A stretch of 64,000 nucleotides of DNA. Origin: Capitella teleta (Eukaryota > Annelida > Polychaeta > Capitellidae). Shown one piece after another: positions 1-12,100 of this stretch. A program made the translations under genes and the position numbers. Where the stretch lies: the NCBI GenBank assembly GCA_000328365.1, contig KB301284.1:83984-147983 (forward strand). Reading direction: 5' to 3'. Under the pieces are notes generated by a model. That model had not been told where the DNA came from. It saw nothing but the letters and a program-made list of their open reading frames with translations, and ran no database searches. Position 1 is the stretch's first letter. The number at the start of each line of letters is the position of its first letter.

Positions 1-116
1 GGCCTGATAATGACACGCCTCCTCCTCATCCACCTCCTCCTCCTCCTCCTCCTTCTCCTCCTCCTCCACCTCCTCCTCCTTCAACTCCATCTCCACCCCA
101 GGAGAATCAAATTTAA
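1..116 (+). CDS. 3' end of a proline-rich protein (partial)
   Basis: From base 3 a frame reads Pro-Asp-Asn-Asp-Thr followed by long proline runs broken by His, Ser and Thr, ending in Ser-Pro-Pro-Gln-Glu-Asn-Gln-Ile and a TAA at 114-116. A canonical AATAAA lies 28 bases downstream at 144-149, as expected for a last exon. The rest of the gene is outside the window, so the family cannot be named. The alternative is a simple CTC repeat in non-coding DNA; the other two frames are a leucine run ending at a later stop and an immediate stop. The stop plus nearby poly(A) signal favours a real C-terminus, but proline-rich tails carry little information. Confidence 0.4.
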   Translation, partial: PDNDTPPPHPPPPPPPPSPPPPPPPPSTPSPPQENQI

Positions 117-149
117 TTGTTCTTACTGTAGCTTGAATATCAAATAAAT

Positions 150-911
150 TATTCAGTTCGGATTCTGTGATTTTTCATGTTTTTTTTTTGTTTTTATTTC
201 GTTTATTAAAAATAGTATAATACATTGTAACTTTTTTTGCCAAAGCTTAATCTTGATGAAACTTGTCTGTAATAGGCACCAAGATGAGGAAAACAGGCAT
301 GTCAAATTTCATCATGATATGATACCTGTGGTCTGAAATATGTCTAAATGAATATTAGTAATATTAATCTAGACTTTCAATCACGAATTTCTCGGAATGG
401 TGATTTTTAAAGTTTTGGACTTCAAAACGCTGTAACTTCGCAACCCCTTGAGATATCTACATGATTTTTGCACCAAAATACTCAGGAAAGTGTCAGCTAT
501 CCGCTGGTGCCTCTAACTGAAAACTTTATAATGACCCATGTGACCTGTTTTGCCGTGGACCCTCACATATGATAAGGTTGAGCACTCCGTATAAATGAGG
601 CCTGCAAATTGAACACTTAAATACTAGCTACACGTAGCTGTCCCGAGGAAGGAAAAGGGGTCAGATTGGTGCAGTTCGAGAGAGTGTGATCGAGCGATCC
701 GTATTTAAGCGCCTCTTGATCAAATATTGGCGGATTTACATCAAATTTGACAAATTTTTGTCCCTTTATATTTCCTTCCGCCGTACTTTTAACCGTCCAA
801 CCAAAGATACTCTAATGAAATATCTTTAGTTCAACGGCTTCGGTTGTTAATTGGTGCAAGTGCTTAAAGTGCATATTTAAACTTTAAAGCATGCGTTTAT
901 GTTCTCCGCAG
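150..911. other. intergenic, no exon identified
   Basis: AT-rich spacer between the poly(A) signal of the proline-rich gene and the first recognisable exon of the Ly6-type gene. The signal-peptide exon of the latter should lie here, but none of the ATG triplets I examined opens a hydrophobic leader ending in a GT donor of the right phase. Confidence 0.5.
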
Positions 912-1789
912 ATGCAGAATCTGACAAAACGATCAAATGTTATGAATGCGAGGGATCCACCGAGAATTGTGACGACGAGTTCAACCAGAAAGGCATCGCC
1001 TTTTGCACCGGAACGTACTGCCACAAGGCCAAGGGAGGGGCGCAAGGTAACAACACTCTTCATGCATCTGTAATGCTATCTTAGCACGAAATAGGGCCTA
1101 ATCAATTCATAAAAAAAGAACTTGAATTAGTTGTTAATTGAATCTAATGTCTCAACTATTACACTGTATAACTTAATTAAATGCATACCAATAAGTACAT
1201 GTTTTTGGAAGAAATGTACGTAATGTGATGACGAATCTTGGTAATCAAGATCTCCCTCTCGCAGCAATCATAACGCACCTTGTGATTGATACGTTATGAA
1301 AGAGGAAGATCTCCATAATCTTCGCGAGTTTCTTTTGCGTTATGATTACTTATGAAAGACAAAAGTCTTCTGATAGAATGGACCATTCACATTTGGAGAT
1401 GGCCACGATCACAAGATGTACCGGACATGTATAGGATTAATATTAAACTTCAATATTTTAAGTTACAATGGTCCCCTAAGTTAACTAGATACGGTATATC
1501 TCAAACCAATGCTACCTCTCATGGTAGAAAAAAAATATGCACCAATACACTCAAAATTATATTATTTTTATTTATTAAAAACCGACTTCCTTCCTCAGGG
1601 CATGACTACGTCACTCGGTCATGTGTAAAAGTAAAACCTCACAACGGATGCATGTACCTCGGAGAATCTGAGACGGGATACGACTCCTGCTATTGTGACA
1701 CCAACTATTGCAACTCAGCAGTCTCCTTGCTTGGAAACATAATCTTGATGGTCGCTCCCTTGTCTCTGGTCATAATCAACCAAATCTGA
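912..1789 (+). CDS. Ly6/uPAR (LU, three-finger) domain protein, GPI-anchored type; first exon missing
   Basis: Two exons are visible: 912-1046 and 1599-1789, with acceptors after CCGCAG and CCTCAG and donor GGTAAC; both junctions are phase 1. Joined, they give ten cysteines in the LU spacing, starting Cys-x2-Cys and ending in the diagnostic Cys-Asn (TNYCNSA), the disulfide framework of three-finger proteins such as CD59 and Ly6. After that Asn comes a hydrophobic tail of about 20 residues (LLGNIILMVAPLSLVI), typical of a GPI-attachment signal, so the mature protein probably sits on the outer cell surface. AATAAA at 1821-1826 closes the gene. The secretion-signal exon upstream was not found. 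LU proteins evolve fast and have many roles, so ligand and function cannot be assigned. Confidence 0.75.
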
Positions 1790-1826
1790 TATTAAAATAT
1801 ATATTTTTATTCTCATAGATAATAAA

Positions 1827-2186
1827 GTGATGTGCAAATATTGCAACATGCATGAATAAAAGAGATTTATAAAAAATAAAAAATTTGTAAGTTCAGTACA
1901 AAAGGTCTTGAATAACAATGATTATATTAATATGTGTATATAATTGAATGGTGGGAAAAAGGTGTATAAGTGAGACAGCCAAAATAGAATAAATGCAAAA
2001 AGGTAATATTCAAGTTTATCTGTAATCTATATCAGTATAACAAATTTACAAGATACAGAAAGCTACATGATACAATAAAATTAAAAGGCATAAAATATAC
2101 ATATAAATTCAAGATGCATATAACAATTTGAAATAAAATTGATGGTATAGAATGTAAATTGAAGTAAAACATGCAAATAGAAGATT
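1827..2186. other. intergenic between convergent genes
   Basis: AT-rich 3' flank shared by the Ly6-type gene (+) and the exonuclease gene (-). Nothing else seen. Confidence 0.6.
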
Positions 2187-3383
2187 TCAAGGTGCTGCTT
2201 CAAATATTTTCTCCCCCAAAATTGTGCGTTTCATTGGCCTGCAAAGGGGAACTACAAATTCAAATCGCACAGCATTCTGATCGCACCATGGAAGAATGCG
2301 ATCGGCACATTTCTGAAAGATCTGGGCAAGGGAATAACAGTCGTCCTTAGCAAAGTGTTCTTGAGCAGGATATTTCCCAAACAGCCTACAGAATACCTCT
2401 CTCTGTCGATAAGAGGTTTTTAATGGAAAATGTTTCTGTGCGTCCTTGTTCTTGGAAAGGCCATGATGTTCTTTGATAACTTCCTCTGTTTCGTCTAAAG
2501 CCTCACAGAGCAATTGATCCTCCTCGTCAGACGGATCGTCAAGTTCATGCAGGAACATTTCGAGGGAATCTTTATCAAGGCTTGAGAGTATTTCTTCCTC
2601 CTTTACAGAATTCTCAAGATCTAACTCTATGTCGAGATTGATGGATTTTGCGGGACTCCCTGGCCCTGCATCATCGTATAATATTCCTAAGATGCGCTGA
2701 CATGCAGTGACATCTTTAGCTTCCGTTGCTTGTCGCTTCACTGGAGAATACTCTGGAAACAGCTCACGAGGTTTTCCATTTGGACGTTTTAGAGATCGTT
2801 CCGGTGTTCTTGGAAACGCATTGTTATTATCGAGTACGCCTTGAGGAACTTTCTTTGGGGACCAGTCGTACATCGGAGGAATTTGATTCTCGCCTCGAAA
2901 GAAGTCCAGAGGGTCGACACAGTAAACCGACGGTATCAGCTCAGCTCCAATGCATCGCAGCTCAAATTTCAATAAACCAAAATCATACCCTTTACCATTG
3001 TACGCCACCAAGCAAACCGGTTTCTGCTGTCTTCTGAGAAAGCAGTTGAGCATCATGACAGTATCCAGGTCAAAGTCTTTCTTACAACTCAAATTGTAAT
3101 TGTCGAGACCTGAGAAAATGATGTGGTGAGAAGAGTGAGATATAAACTCAGATTACTCACCTGTGATTGCCGTCGCACCATCAGGGATGGCCTTCACAGG
3201 ATTCACACACAGAGTCAATTCATCCATTACACGACCCAAGTGAATTTTCTTGTTCTCAGCCAGGGCAGAGCGATGCAGAGCGACAAGGCACAGTTCAGTG
3301 ATCCGTGGTTTACTGCCTCTTAAACCAGATCCCTCGAAATCCAGAAACACAAAGCTCTGGATTTCTTTGAATTCGGATGCCAT
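2187..3383 (-). CDS. TREX-type 3'-5' DNA exonuclease (DEDDh family)
   Basis: Two exons on the minus strand: 3383-3161 and 3109-2187, joined through a GTGAGT donor and a TTTCTCAG acceptor at a split Gly codon, giving about 381 residues. All exonuclease motifs are present: FLDFEGSGL (Asp15, Glu17; Exo I), LVAYNGKGYDF (Asp117; Exo II) and HFAKDD (His326, Asp331; Exo III, H-x4-D). The spacing in the first 140 residues and the ITELCLVALHR segment match animal TREX1/TREX2, which degrade single-stranded or nicked DNA and limit self-DNA sensing. Between Exo II and Exo III lies an insertion of roughly 130 residues, acidic and disordered-looking, with SP-K sites and a basic SPVKR patch, so the protein is longer than human TREX1 (314 residues). 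No C-terminal membrane anchor follows, as in TREX2. The Met used starts just before the conserved first beta strand; a longer in-frame ATG upstream is less likely. Confidence 0.88.
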
Positions 3384-4760
3384 GGTTTGGATGCTGCTTC
3401 TGCAAAAGAAGAGGGTCAATGTCAATACTGGTGACAAATTTACAATTAAATCGCTGTTCAAGTATATGCACTGTAGGTGGTAAGCCTATGAGGTGTTGAT
3501 CCTCCTTTGTTGATCCTCATGCGCTTGTGTGTTAAACGCATAGAAACTGTATCTTTTAATTGTACATGTTGTGCTACATAAATTAATAATTAAATTTTTT
3601 TTTTTTTTCATTATTATAAGTTCACAGTGATGATAAGTTGATGCACGCGTTTACAGGTTATAATTATACCATGTAGTATGATTACAGTCCCTTACTACAT
3701 GTACCAATATATAATTAGAAATTGACCCAAGAAAAATGCACCCTACTGTTCTCTGCAGAGCAAAAATGGGTCATGAATTCATGATTCACAGGACAAGCCA
3801 CAAGGTATCATTATGAACATGGGTATGGAGTCGTGCTGTAGTGTGTCAGCTAAAGTAATGGTACTGGTGAGCAGGCACAGATGAATCAGGTGTATACTCA
3901 TTCTACTATCTCTTGAGTCATAAAAGCCTCACTGCAGTTACTAAGTTAGCTGTCCAAGGGTAGCAACCCTACACTTCATAATATGAACACTGCTGCTTGG
4001 AGGGCTACGCTAGCTGAAGCCTGTAGTATGCCAGCTAGTAGTGTATTATATATTTATATTCATAGTACTGTATTGTCTTGGTTATAAGCACCCTCCGAAT
4101 TAAACGCGCATCCGACCTTTTTCAAACCAGAAATTGATTAATTTATGTACACGCCCACCAGCGCCAAGGTATTTATAGCAGCAAGCTCTGAGCTGACATC
4201 TCACTTCAACTGTTACAGGCAGTATCAGCAATCTGATCAAATCAACAAGTTTTTTTGACTGATTCAGGAAAAAATTTAAAAGGCATGTTATAGACAAAAA
4301 AGATCGTGCTTGTCGATTCTCCTTATAAAACTCCTTATCAGCGCAAGAATTTATTTCCCCAACTGCATGAGTGAAGATTATAAGCCGGCCCACAAGACAT
4401 AATGCACTACATTGTATACCATCAGCAAGCATGCTTTGTAACTGTACAAACTAAGACTTATACTTTATGGGGCTGCCTCAAATGATCTCTATAGATGAAC
4501 ATCAAATCAATTAGCAGCTGTGTAAAAGAACGTAATCCATGCGCAGCCTTAAATCAGAGCATGCACAGCCACGCCAACCATATTATGTGGGTCGCTTCTT
4601 ATGAGCTATGGTATAAATGGCTGGTGTCACTCAATCTCTAATAGAATTAATGTAGCAAGCATAGAGTAGGCCTATCTTAAATTGAACTGACACCATGCAT
4701 GTTCTTCTGGCTATGCAACCTTTGTTTTAAGCATTACTTAAATTAGGGCCACACACTGAC

Positions 4761-4761
<1 letters not shown>

Positions 4762-4793
<32 letters not shown>
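4762..4793. repeat. (AAT)n microsatellite
   Basis: About ten uninterrupted TAA/AAT units, read directly. Confidence 0.95.
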
Positions 4794-4797
<4 letters not shown>

Positions 4798-4799
4798 TT

Positions 4800-5060
4800 A
4801 TAAGTTATTCACTTATATAACGCAATATATACATATAAGTTTCTAAGCGCTTCACATGAGTTAAAAAGAGAAACATAAAAGGTGGACTAGGTAGAAAGAG
4901 GAAGAAAAGTTTGTCCATTGTTATCATTTAAAGCTCTGTTAAAAAAGGTAGGTTTTCAAGAAATTTTTGACAATATTGACCATGACTGTGGGTTTAGAAG
5001 GGATTTTTGTGGAATGCGCCTCGTAGGATGAAACTGGACATGCTCTTAACCTCTGCCTTA
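4800..5060. repeat. probable dispersed repeat (unclassified)
   Basis: The segment has the layout of repeats common in invertebrate genomes: a 'taagcgcttcacat' block followed by an 'aggtaggttttcaag' block and a 'tggaatgcgcc' block. The call rests on recall of such repeats, not on a second copy in this window. Confidence 0.3.
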
Positions 5061-5544
5061 GCGCACTGCGTGTGTAACCAAGACAACACGGTAATGATAG
5101 TATGTCAGCTTGGAGAAGCTAAGAATAGGAATTAATACTAATAGAAATTTTAGGATCACAATTGCTGACATGCTTCAGCAAGCTGGACACCATATATGGT
5201 ATACACTAAGCAGACCTTGGCCGAGTTATCTGTCCTAGGATCATAAGACAGGTTACAAGCAAGGTCAAGGAGTTTAAAAAATTAAAGGATGAAGCTTAAA
5301 GATTGCTCATCATTTAACCTAAACCTTCATTGATTCCAGTGTAGCGAGCGGCCAGGTCATAATTCACAGGACAAGCTTATCAAACAGATAAATTGGGCGA
5401 GGTCTGGACTTAAGACCCATGGTGTCTCGCTTTAAAGTGTAGTATCAAGCAAGACAACAGTCTTGTTCCAAGCCTCTATTATCTATATGGATAATTAGAA
5501 TATTTATATAATCATATTTATCAATACATTATTATATTTACAAG

Positions 5545-7777
5545 GCTGAAGAGACGCAGGAGCCAGCCGAAAGGAGCAAAGGAGTGGCACGGCTATCATG
5601 CAGTATCATGATCATCGCTGATGGCACCATCTCCTCTACTATTCCCCCGCATCTTTCTCATAGTACAATCGGTGTATGAAGACCTACTAGATTCACTTAT
5701 CAGTATAGTGTTGATTTGTGTGTCAAGTGAAGGAAATTCACGTTTCGCTGTAACATATTAATTTATGTTATTTATTTATTCCCTGCTTTCGTTTCACTTT
5801 CGCCTCAGGGATTTAAGCTAGTGGGGAATCAGCGCTGCTGCGCGGACATCTTTTACCGGAAGCGCCTTGGCAGAGCGGTGGCCGCTCTGTTGGCGGCACC
5901 TCTTTGTACATTCCCAGAGGTCAGTCACTTCAGGTTGATCACACATTCACAATTATGCATGTGTGCGATCAATGCAACCTGCATCGACATGTTATTCTTA
6001 CATTCTGGAGGGGAAAAAATGATAAAAATACCCACCCACACATGATCAGTCTTGATAATATTACATCAGTTCTCTGATAGCATGTAACCTTCAGTCAGTA
6101 AACATTCATGCACAAGTGCATGACTAATGCCATGCAATCTGCTGGCGCAAGGAAGACAGGCCGGTAGCCAGGGAGGAGGGAGGGGTGGGGTGGGTTAGAG
6201 GTCGGACGACCCCTCCCCCTCTGAAGTTGGAGGTCCACATTTTCAGTATTATTGCATTCAAAATTTCTGAATTATGTTAGTTATCACAGGAAGAATTGCG
6301 AATGACGCACTCACGAAAACATCCTAACACAATGAGCCATGGCACTTGCATATATATAATTTATAATTTGAGCTGTAGAGCTCTTGCTAGGTACCCTTAA
6401 ATTACCGCTGCCTACATCCACTTCCACCAGGGTTGTACCGAACCTATATATATCCACGACCCCACATCGGCGAATCCGTTGAAGTTACACTGCATTACAT
6501 GTACCCGTAATTATACTTGCATATATGAAAGATCACATTCGATAAGATTCAAGTGAATGATTGAGTGAGTGGTGGGGTTTTACGGCTCCACCCAATCCGA
6601 TCGGATGATACGGGCGCCAGAACAGAAGGCCGGGACCGGGGTTTCCCCCTACTCTTATCGATAAATCCCAAGGATTCTTTATCCTGCACCATCATAGACA
6701 GTAGTACACAGCGCCCGGCCTTGTTACGCAGTTGGGCAGCACTGCAGAGTCACCGAAGAATTACAATTATAACGAATTACAATTATAATTCACAATCATA
6801 ACGCCCGTGGCCTGATCAGGTCTCGAACCCGGGACCTCAACCCCCACGATCCGCATTGGATTGTAGTCAGCGATTTAACCCACTGAGTTATCCGGTGCCC
6901 CCCTCGATAAGATTCAAGTCAAATGTTGTAACATTAAATTAATGACTCCAAGAATAAAACTAATGATTCGTACGCATAAAACATCCAGAAATCAGCCCTA
7001 TGCATTTATAAGTCAACTCAATGTGCATGAGCAAACATATTAATTTTATGCAATGATATCACCAACCTATAGGAGTATCACCCGTCCATGCTGCATGAAT
7101 GATTTCCAGTTCCAATAACTCCCTTGCTTTTCAGCACTCGGCGAATCACTCCTAGCGAATCAACCGTTCTCACAAGCACTGATACTCCACACTAGCCTCG
7201 CCAACGCTCTTTAAAAGCCCTCCAGAGCACAGGGGTCATGAACTCAATTATTTTTGGGGTGAAAGTTGACAGCCTCTATCCGGCTGTCCAATCACAAAGT
7301 AGGCAGGAAAAATCGGGGCTTTTATTGACTCCCCCTTTTAAAGATGTTAAGAATCACAGTTCTCATAGCTATGAGGATCTTTCTTACTAAAACGCACCCC
7401 AGGACACATTCTCAATCGTAATAATTATTTTTCAAGTCTGTAATCTCTATACATTGTCAAATAATCACTCGGACATATGTAGCGGTATAAAACAATTTAT
7501 TTCCAATTTTGATAAATAAGCCTATACTTGCAGATATATTTTTTTTTTTAATTGAAGAAGTTCAGGCTTAAAGTTAGCTCCTCTCTCCCCTGGTGCTTCT
7601 GATTTAGTCTTCCCTTCCCTCTCTTGGCGGCAGGTCTCTTCAGCTGCAGGCTTCAGTCAGCTGTCAGCGCTGATTTGGTGCATCGCTCTGCTGGCTACGT
7701 TTCGCAAGCCGCTATCGACCGGAGAGAAATGGATTTGTGAATTTCTACAAACAGGCGAGGCTTCCAGGTTAAAATAA
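5545..7777 (+). CDS. candidate unrecognised gene, three coding-like exons (C-terminal part)
   Basis: Three open segments share phase 0 at every junction: 5545-5671 region (acceptor TTTACAAG, donor GGT|GTATGA), 5809-5919 (acceptor CGCCTCAG, donor GAG|GTCAGT) and 7634-7777 (acceptor GGCGGCAG), ending in TAA at 7775-7777, which overlaps an AATAAA at 7773-7778. The last two exons give 84 residues with a hydrophobic segment (LSALIWCIALLATF) followed by a basic and polar tail. The exact 3' edge of the first exon depends on the donor chosen. Codon choice looks coding, but I recognise no family, no start codon was found, and a SINE sits in the second intron. It could be a real small membrane protein, a decayed gene or chance open frames. 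Confidence 0.33.
6555..6903 (-). mobile_element. tRNA-derived SINE with intact target-site duplication
   Basis: Read on the minus strand, the element starts with a tRNA-like head containing an A box (TAACTCAGTGGGTTA) and a B box (GGTTCGAGACC), the internal RNA polymerase III promoter, then a body of about 250 bp, and ends in a short TGA/CTCA-type repeat tail. It is flanked by a perfect 16-bp duplication, TCGATAAGATTCAAGT, at 6539-6554 and 6904-6919, the mark of LINE-driven target-primed insertion. Perfect duplications suggest a fairly young copy. Confidence 0.9.
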
Positions 7778-9112
7778 ATGCTACTATGAATGCTTATATC
7801 GTTACATATGGCTTTTGTTGCTAAAGTTTGCCGCTAAAGCCATATTTAGCTGCTAATAAAGCACTGAGCGATAATATGTAAAGTTCTCCATTGATCCGTA
7901 ATGGAATAGATGATTACAGTCGAACCTCAATATACCGTCAATTGCTCCAATGACGGCCGCGCTCATCATGATTGACAACGCGTAAGGATACACATCAAGC
8001 GAAATCAAGTATAACAGTTGTCATGTGACACAACAAAGCCATGTGTTTCAGTAAATCATATATGCATGAGGTCAAGAGGGCACATTTTAATATTATAATG
8101 AGCTACGCTTGAACATGGTTATAATCCACAAGCAACTCAACACCTTCATTGAAATCCACGCCTTGTGCGGTCAACGGCCTTCTCGATAGTGTCCTGTAAT
8201 GGGTGTGAATCTTCGACCATCTCAAAGAAAGCCCAAAATAAATAAAGTCCTTTTGAGATGTGGATATACCTGCAACTGCTCCAAGTCCCATCGAGAGAAC
8301 GCCAAACCAACAATTGGGAGCTGCAGCAGCTTCATACAAAGCAAATTCTTCTAAGCCAAATTGTCAAACGAAAACTCAACTTCTTTGGTCATGTCTTATT
8401 CAGATAAAAAACAATATTACAAGGCAGAGTTGAAGGTGCATGAGGAAGAGGCAGTGCGAGGAAACCGTGGCAATCTGATGTAGAAGAGTGGCTCGGGTCC
8501 AGTCTACACCAGGCCTCTCGCCTGGCTGAAAACCGCCTGATAAACGAGGCTGCCAGCAAACTCAAAGTCCAGGGATTTTAATCTGGCGTCTTGTGTTTTA
8601 ACAACAGTAAAAGGATAAATTACGATTAAGAACAAGTATGGTGAAATGTGATTGGAGAATAATACAGCAAACTAGTCTTCTTTGATCATTTTCCTTATAA
8701 GATAACTTAATCTTAACTGACCTAGCCAATTCCAATTAAAGCTCCTCCTCGCTCATTGGGAGTGGCGCGCTTACCTGCTGACCAATCATTGCAGTTGCTG
8801 TGCGACTCAGTCATACATAGTCTTTAACCAACAATAGCGTAAACAAACACCTGCATTAGAAGGAAACAATCAATACTGACTTCACTCTGTAATTAACTAC
8901 AATTATACAAATGTAGTATATAAATAACATAATATATGTATTTATTTATTTTTCGAAAATTTTGCCCCTTTATGGTACTACATATGCTACAAATACGCCT
9001 GTCAAGTCATTATAAAATGAATTTTTATATTTCCCCCAAGGATTTTGCTAGCAACTTGCACTAAGCCACTAACTTGCTCATTTCAAAACCAGGCTTTGAC
9101 AGAATTGTCAGA
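7778..9112. other. intergenic upstream of POMT1
   Basis: Holds the LINE fragment below and, at 8750-8800, two CCAAT-type pentamers (CATTGG on one strand, GACCAATCA on the other) beside a GC-rich block, a plausible POMT1 promoter. A short CAGTCGAACCTC segment at 7917-7928 resembles one end of a pogo/mariner-type element but has no partner. Confidence 0.4.
8195..8581 (+). mobile_element. LINE fragment: C-terminal end of a reverse-transcriptase ORF
   Basis: Translated pieces read in order as the tail after the polymerase domain of non-LTR retrotransposons: an EMWIYLQLLQVP block, RERQTNNWELQQL, then IVKRKLNFFGHV, GRVEGA, GSARKPWQSDVEEWLG and a final LAENRLINEAASKLKVQGF before TAA at 8579-8581. 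The last 230 bases stay in one frame but contain two internal stop codons (TAA after FR, TGA after EGA), and at least one frame change lies upstream, so it is a dead, 5'-truncated copy. The clade cannot be fixed from the tail alone. Confidence 0.75.
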
Positions 9113-12100
9113 ATGAGTTTGGCAGAATGTGAAGAGCTGCCTCTATCCAGAGATCAGGTTGGTTTCACTTTGAGATTTCTTTGAATTTTTTCTTTTAACC
9201 TTGATAATATTCCTTGAAGGTTGATGGCTCATCTGAACCAGAGGCTAATCCTTCAGAACCTCATCATGTTGGAGCTAAACAGCAAAAGTTGTTCACAGTG
9301 ACGACTGATATTGATCTCATGCAGTGCCTCCTTTTTGCTGTCGCTTTATCAACGCGACTGTTCTACTTAGATGAACCCAACTCTATTGTGTATGTATTTG
9401 TATGTTTTATAACTTGAAAAATAATTCCAATTATGAATTTCACAGATTTGATGAAGTTCATTTTGGAAGATTTGCTGCAATGTACTCAAAGAACACATTT
9501 TACTTTGACGTGCACCCTCCCCTTGGTAAACTGATGTTAGCTGCTGCTGGCTATTGGGCCGGGTTTGACGGTCAATTTGATTTTGACAGAATCGGGTCGG
9601 GTAAGATATTCTCTCTTCAAGTTACGCTTTAATCAAATTTAATTGAATATTTCAGAGTACTCTAGCAGTGTGCCAGTTTGGGCCCTCCGTTTCTTACCCG
9701 CGTTATGCGGCAGTCTCTTGGTTCCCGTATCATATCAGCTTATCATTGAACTGGGTCACTCTTCGTGGACGGCCCTCCTAGCAAGCTGCTTCCTCATCTT
9801 CGGTAACTCACCCTTTTTTCCTGTGCCTACTTGACCTTGTTCTCTTTCCCAGACAATGCCATCCTCACCCAGAGCAGGTTTATGTTAATGGAGGCACCTT
9901 TACTTTTGTTCACATCTATTACACTCATTTCTTATTTGAAATTCCAAAAAGCAAATCAAAGGTAAAGAAGTTATGATGCAATCGGAAAATTCTGATCTCT
10001 TTTGTTTTAAGCTGTCCATTCTCATTGAAATGGTTCATTTGGTTGTTCAGCACGGGTGTCTTTATGACGATGACCGTTAGGTTTGCTGATAGTTGATCAC
10101 ATTGCACATAATTCAGAATATCTCTCACCATCAGCACTAAGTACACAGGCATATACGCCTCTCTGCTGGTGCTTATTCTTATCACGAGGGACTTTTGGCG
10201 CATGCTACCTCTTTCGACATACACTCAGGTATGAAACCTAAATCAATATTCGTTTCAGTGACTTTTGATATCTTGTGCAGGGCATCTTGTGGCAGCATTT
10301 CTTCAGCCGTTTACTGTTTCTTGTAGTGATACCTTCATCGCTTTATCTCGCTGTGTTTTACTTACATTTAGGATTGTTAAACAAAGCTGGGCCTCATGAC
10401 GACATCATGAGCAGTGCCTTCCAGTCCAGTTTACAAGTCAGTACCCCTGTCATCTCACTGTGCCTTTTTTAATGCTAAATCAACAGGGCGGACTTTCGTC
10501 TATCACCAAAGGCCAACCGCTGATTGTCAGCTACGGATCACAAGTGACGATGCGCCATACACACAGCTCTAAGCCCTGCTGGCTGCACTCCCATCGTCAC
10601 GTATGCAAATCAATTCACTCTCTACCTCCTCTCTTCAACTTCTCTCACGCAGGTCTACCCCTTGCGATATCCCGATGAACGAGGAAGCAGCCATCAACAG
10701 CAAGTCACGTGTTACAGTTTCAAAGATGTGAACAATTGGTGGATTATAAAAGATCCAAAGAAGTCCGTGAATCAAATCTAGAAATTCAATTTCAACCAGG
10801 TTTCTCTTAAAGGAAAGGCTTAGCGGTCGATGACCCCATTCGGCCGGTGCAGCACGGAGATGTGGTGCAGATTGTGCATGGAATGAGCTCACGTGCTCTC
10901 AACAGTCATGATGTCGCTGCACCCGTTTCACCTCAGCATCAGGAAGTCACATGTTACATCGACTATAACATCTCACAGCCGACACAGAATTTGTGGAAAG
11001 TGGTGTGTAATTGAATTGCATCAATTTTCATAACTCATTATTTTATTGTTGATGAAAAGGATATTGCAAATCGCAATGTCGAAGGAGATGATTGGAAAAC
11101 GATCAAGTCGCAAGTTCGACTGATTCATCTCAACACAACGCAAGCTTTAAAAGTAAGTCATGGTGTCCTAATAATAGCGCTGTTTATCATTTTTCATATT
11201 TTTTTCCTTATAGGTTAGTGGCAAGCAGTTACCCGATTGGGGATTTTTTCAATATGAAGTCGTCACTGACAAACAGATCAAACATGCTTCTACGATATGG
11301 AATGTAGAGGAACATCGTTACACTAGGGGTAGGTTTCTCGCTGATCTTGAAAACAAGTCAACTTTTGATATTCATTTTGTCCAGGTCAAGATGAAGATGA
11401 GCGTGAGAAAGAGTTAAAGAGTGCGCCACCCGAGACGTCAATCCAGGAAATTGGTTTCTTTGCAAAGTTCTGGGAATTGCAATTGAAGATGCTGTTTTGG
11501 AATGCGGATGCTGAACGTGAGCACCGATACAGCTCATCGCCTTATGATTGGCCGACTCTGGATCGGAATATTGCGTACTGGATGAATGCTAAAACTAATG
11601 TAAGGCGCTTTGTTTATACCGCCCTCGCAGACATGTCTGAAGCTAGATAAAGTGAAATATTGATGAGAATATTTTTGCATTTGTGGACTTCAGGCGCAGA
11701 TCCATTTGCTGGGAAACATTGTTCTCTGGCTGAGTGCATCTGTGGCGGTGGTCGTCTCATGTTTGCTGCTCATCACATTCCTTCTCATGCAAAGACGCAA
11801 CGTCATGCCCATAACATCGGGTATATTTACAACCTGAATTCATCATCACATTCTTCTTCTTTGTTTGTGCTTACAGACGCCTGGCAGATGTTCACAACTG
11901 ATATTGAAATATTTCTTGGGGGATACTTACTTCATTTTCTGCCTTTTTTCCTCACTGACAGCACTCTGTTTCTACATCACTATCTGCCTGCTTTGTACTT
12001 CAAACTCATGCTGATTGCCGTTCTCATTGAGCATGTTTATTCATTCATTTGGTGAGTTGATTTCTGCTTCTTCTGTCGCAGTTGAAACCCCAATGCTTTC

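Larger units (their letters stand above)
3384..5544. other. intergenic, repeat-bearing
   Basis: AT-rich sequence upstream of the exonuclease gene. It contains an (AAT)n run at 4762-4793 and a stretch at about 4800-5060 that looks like a dispersed invertebrate repeat. I found no convincing exon; the promoter of the exonuclease gene must lie just above 3383. Confidence 0.5.

Noticed and set aside
8103-8339. 78-codon minus-strand ORF
   Set aside because: It lies opposite the LINE reverse-transcriptase tail, which explains the sequence better.
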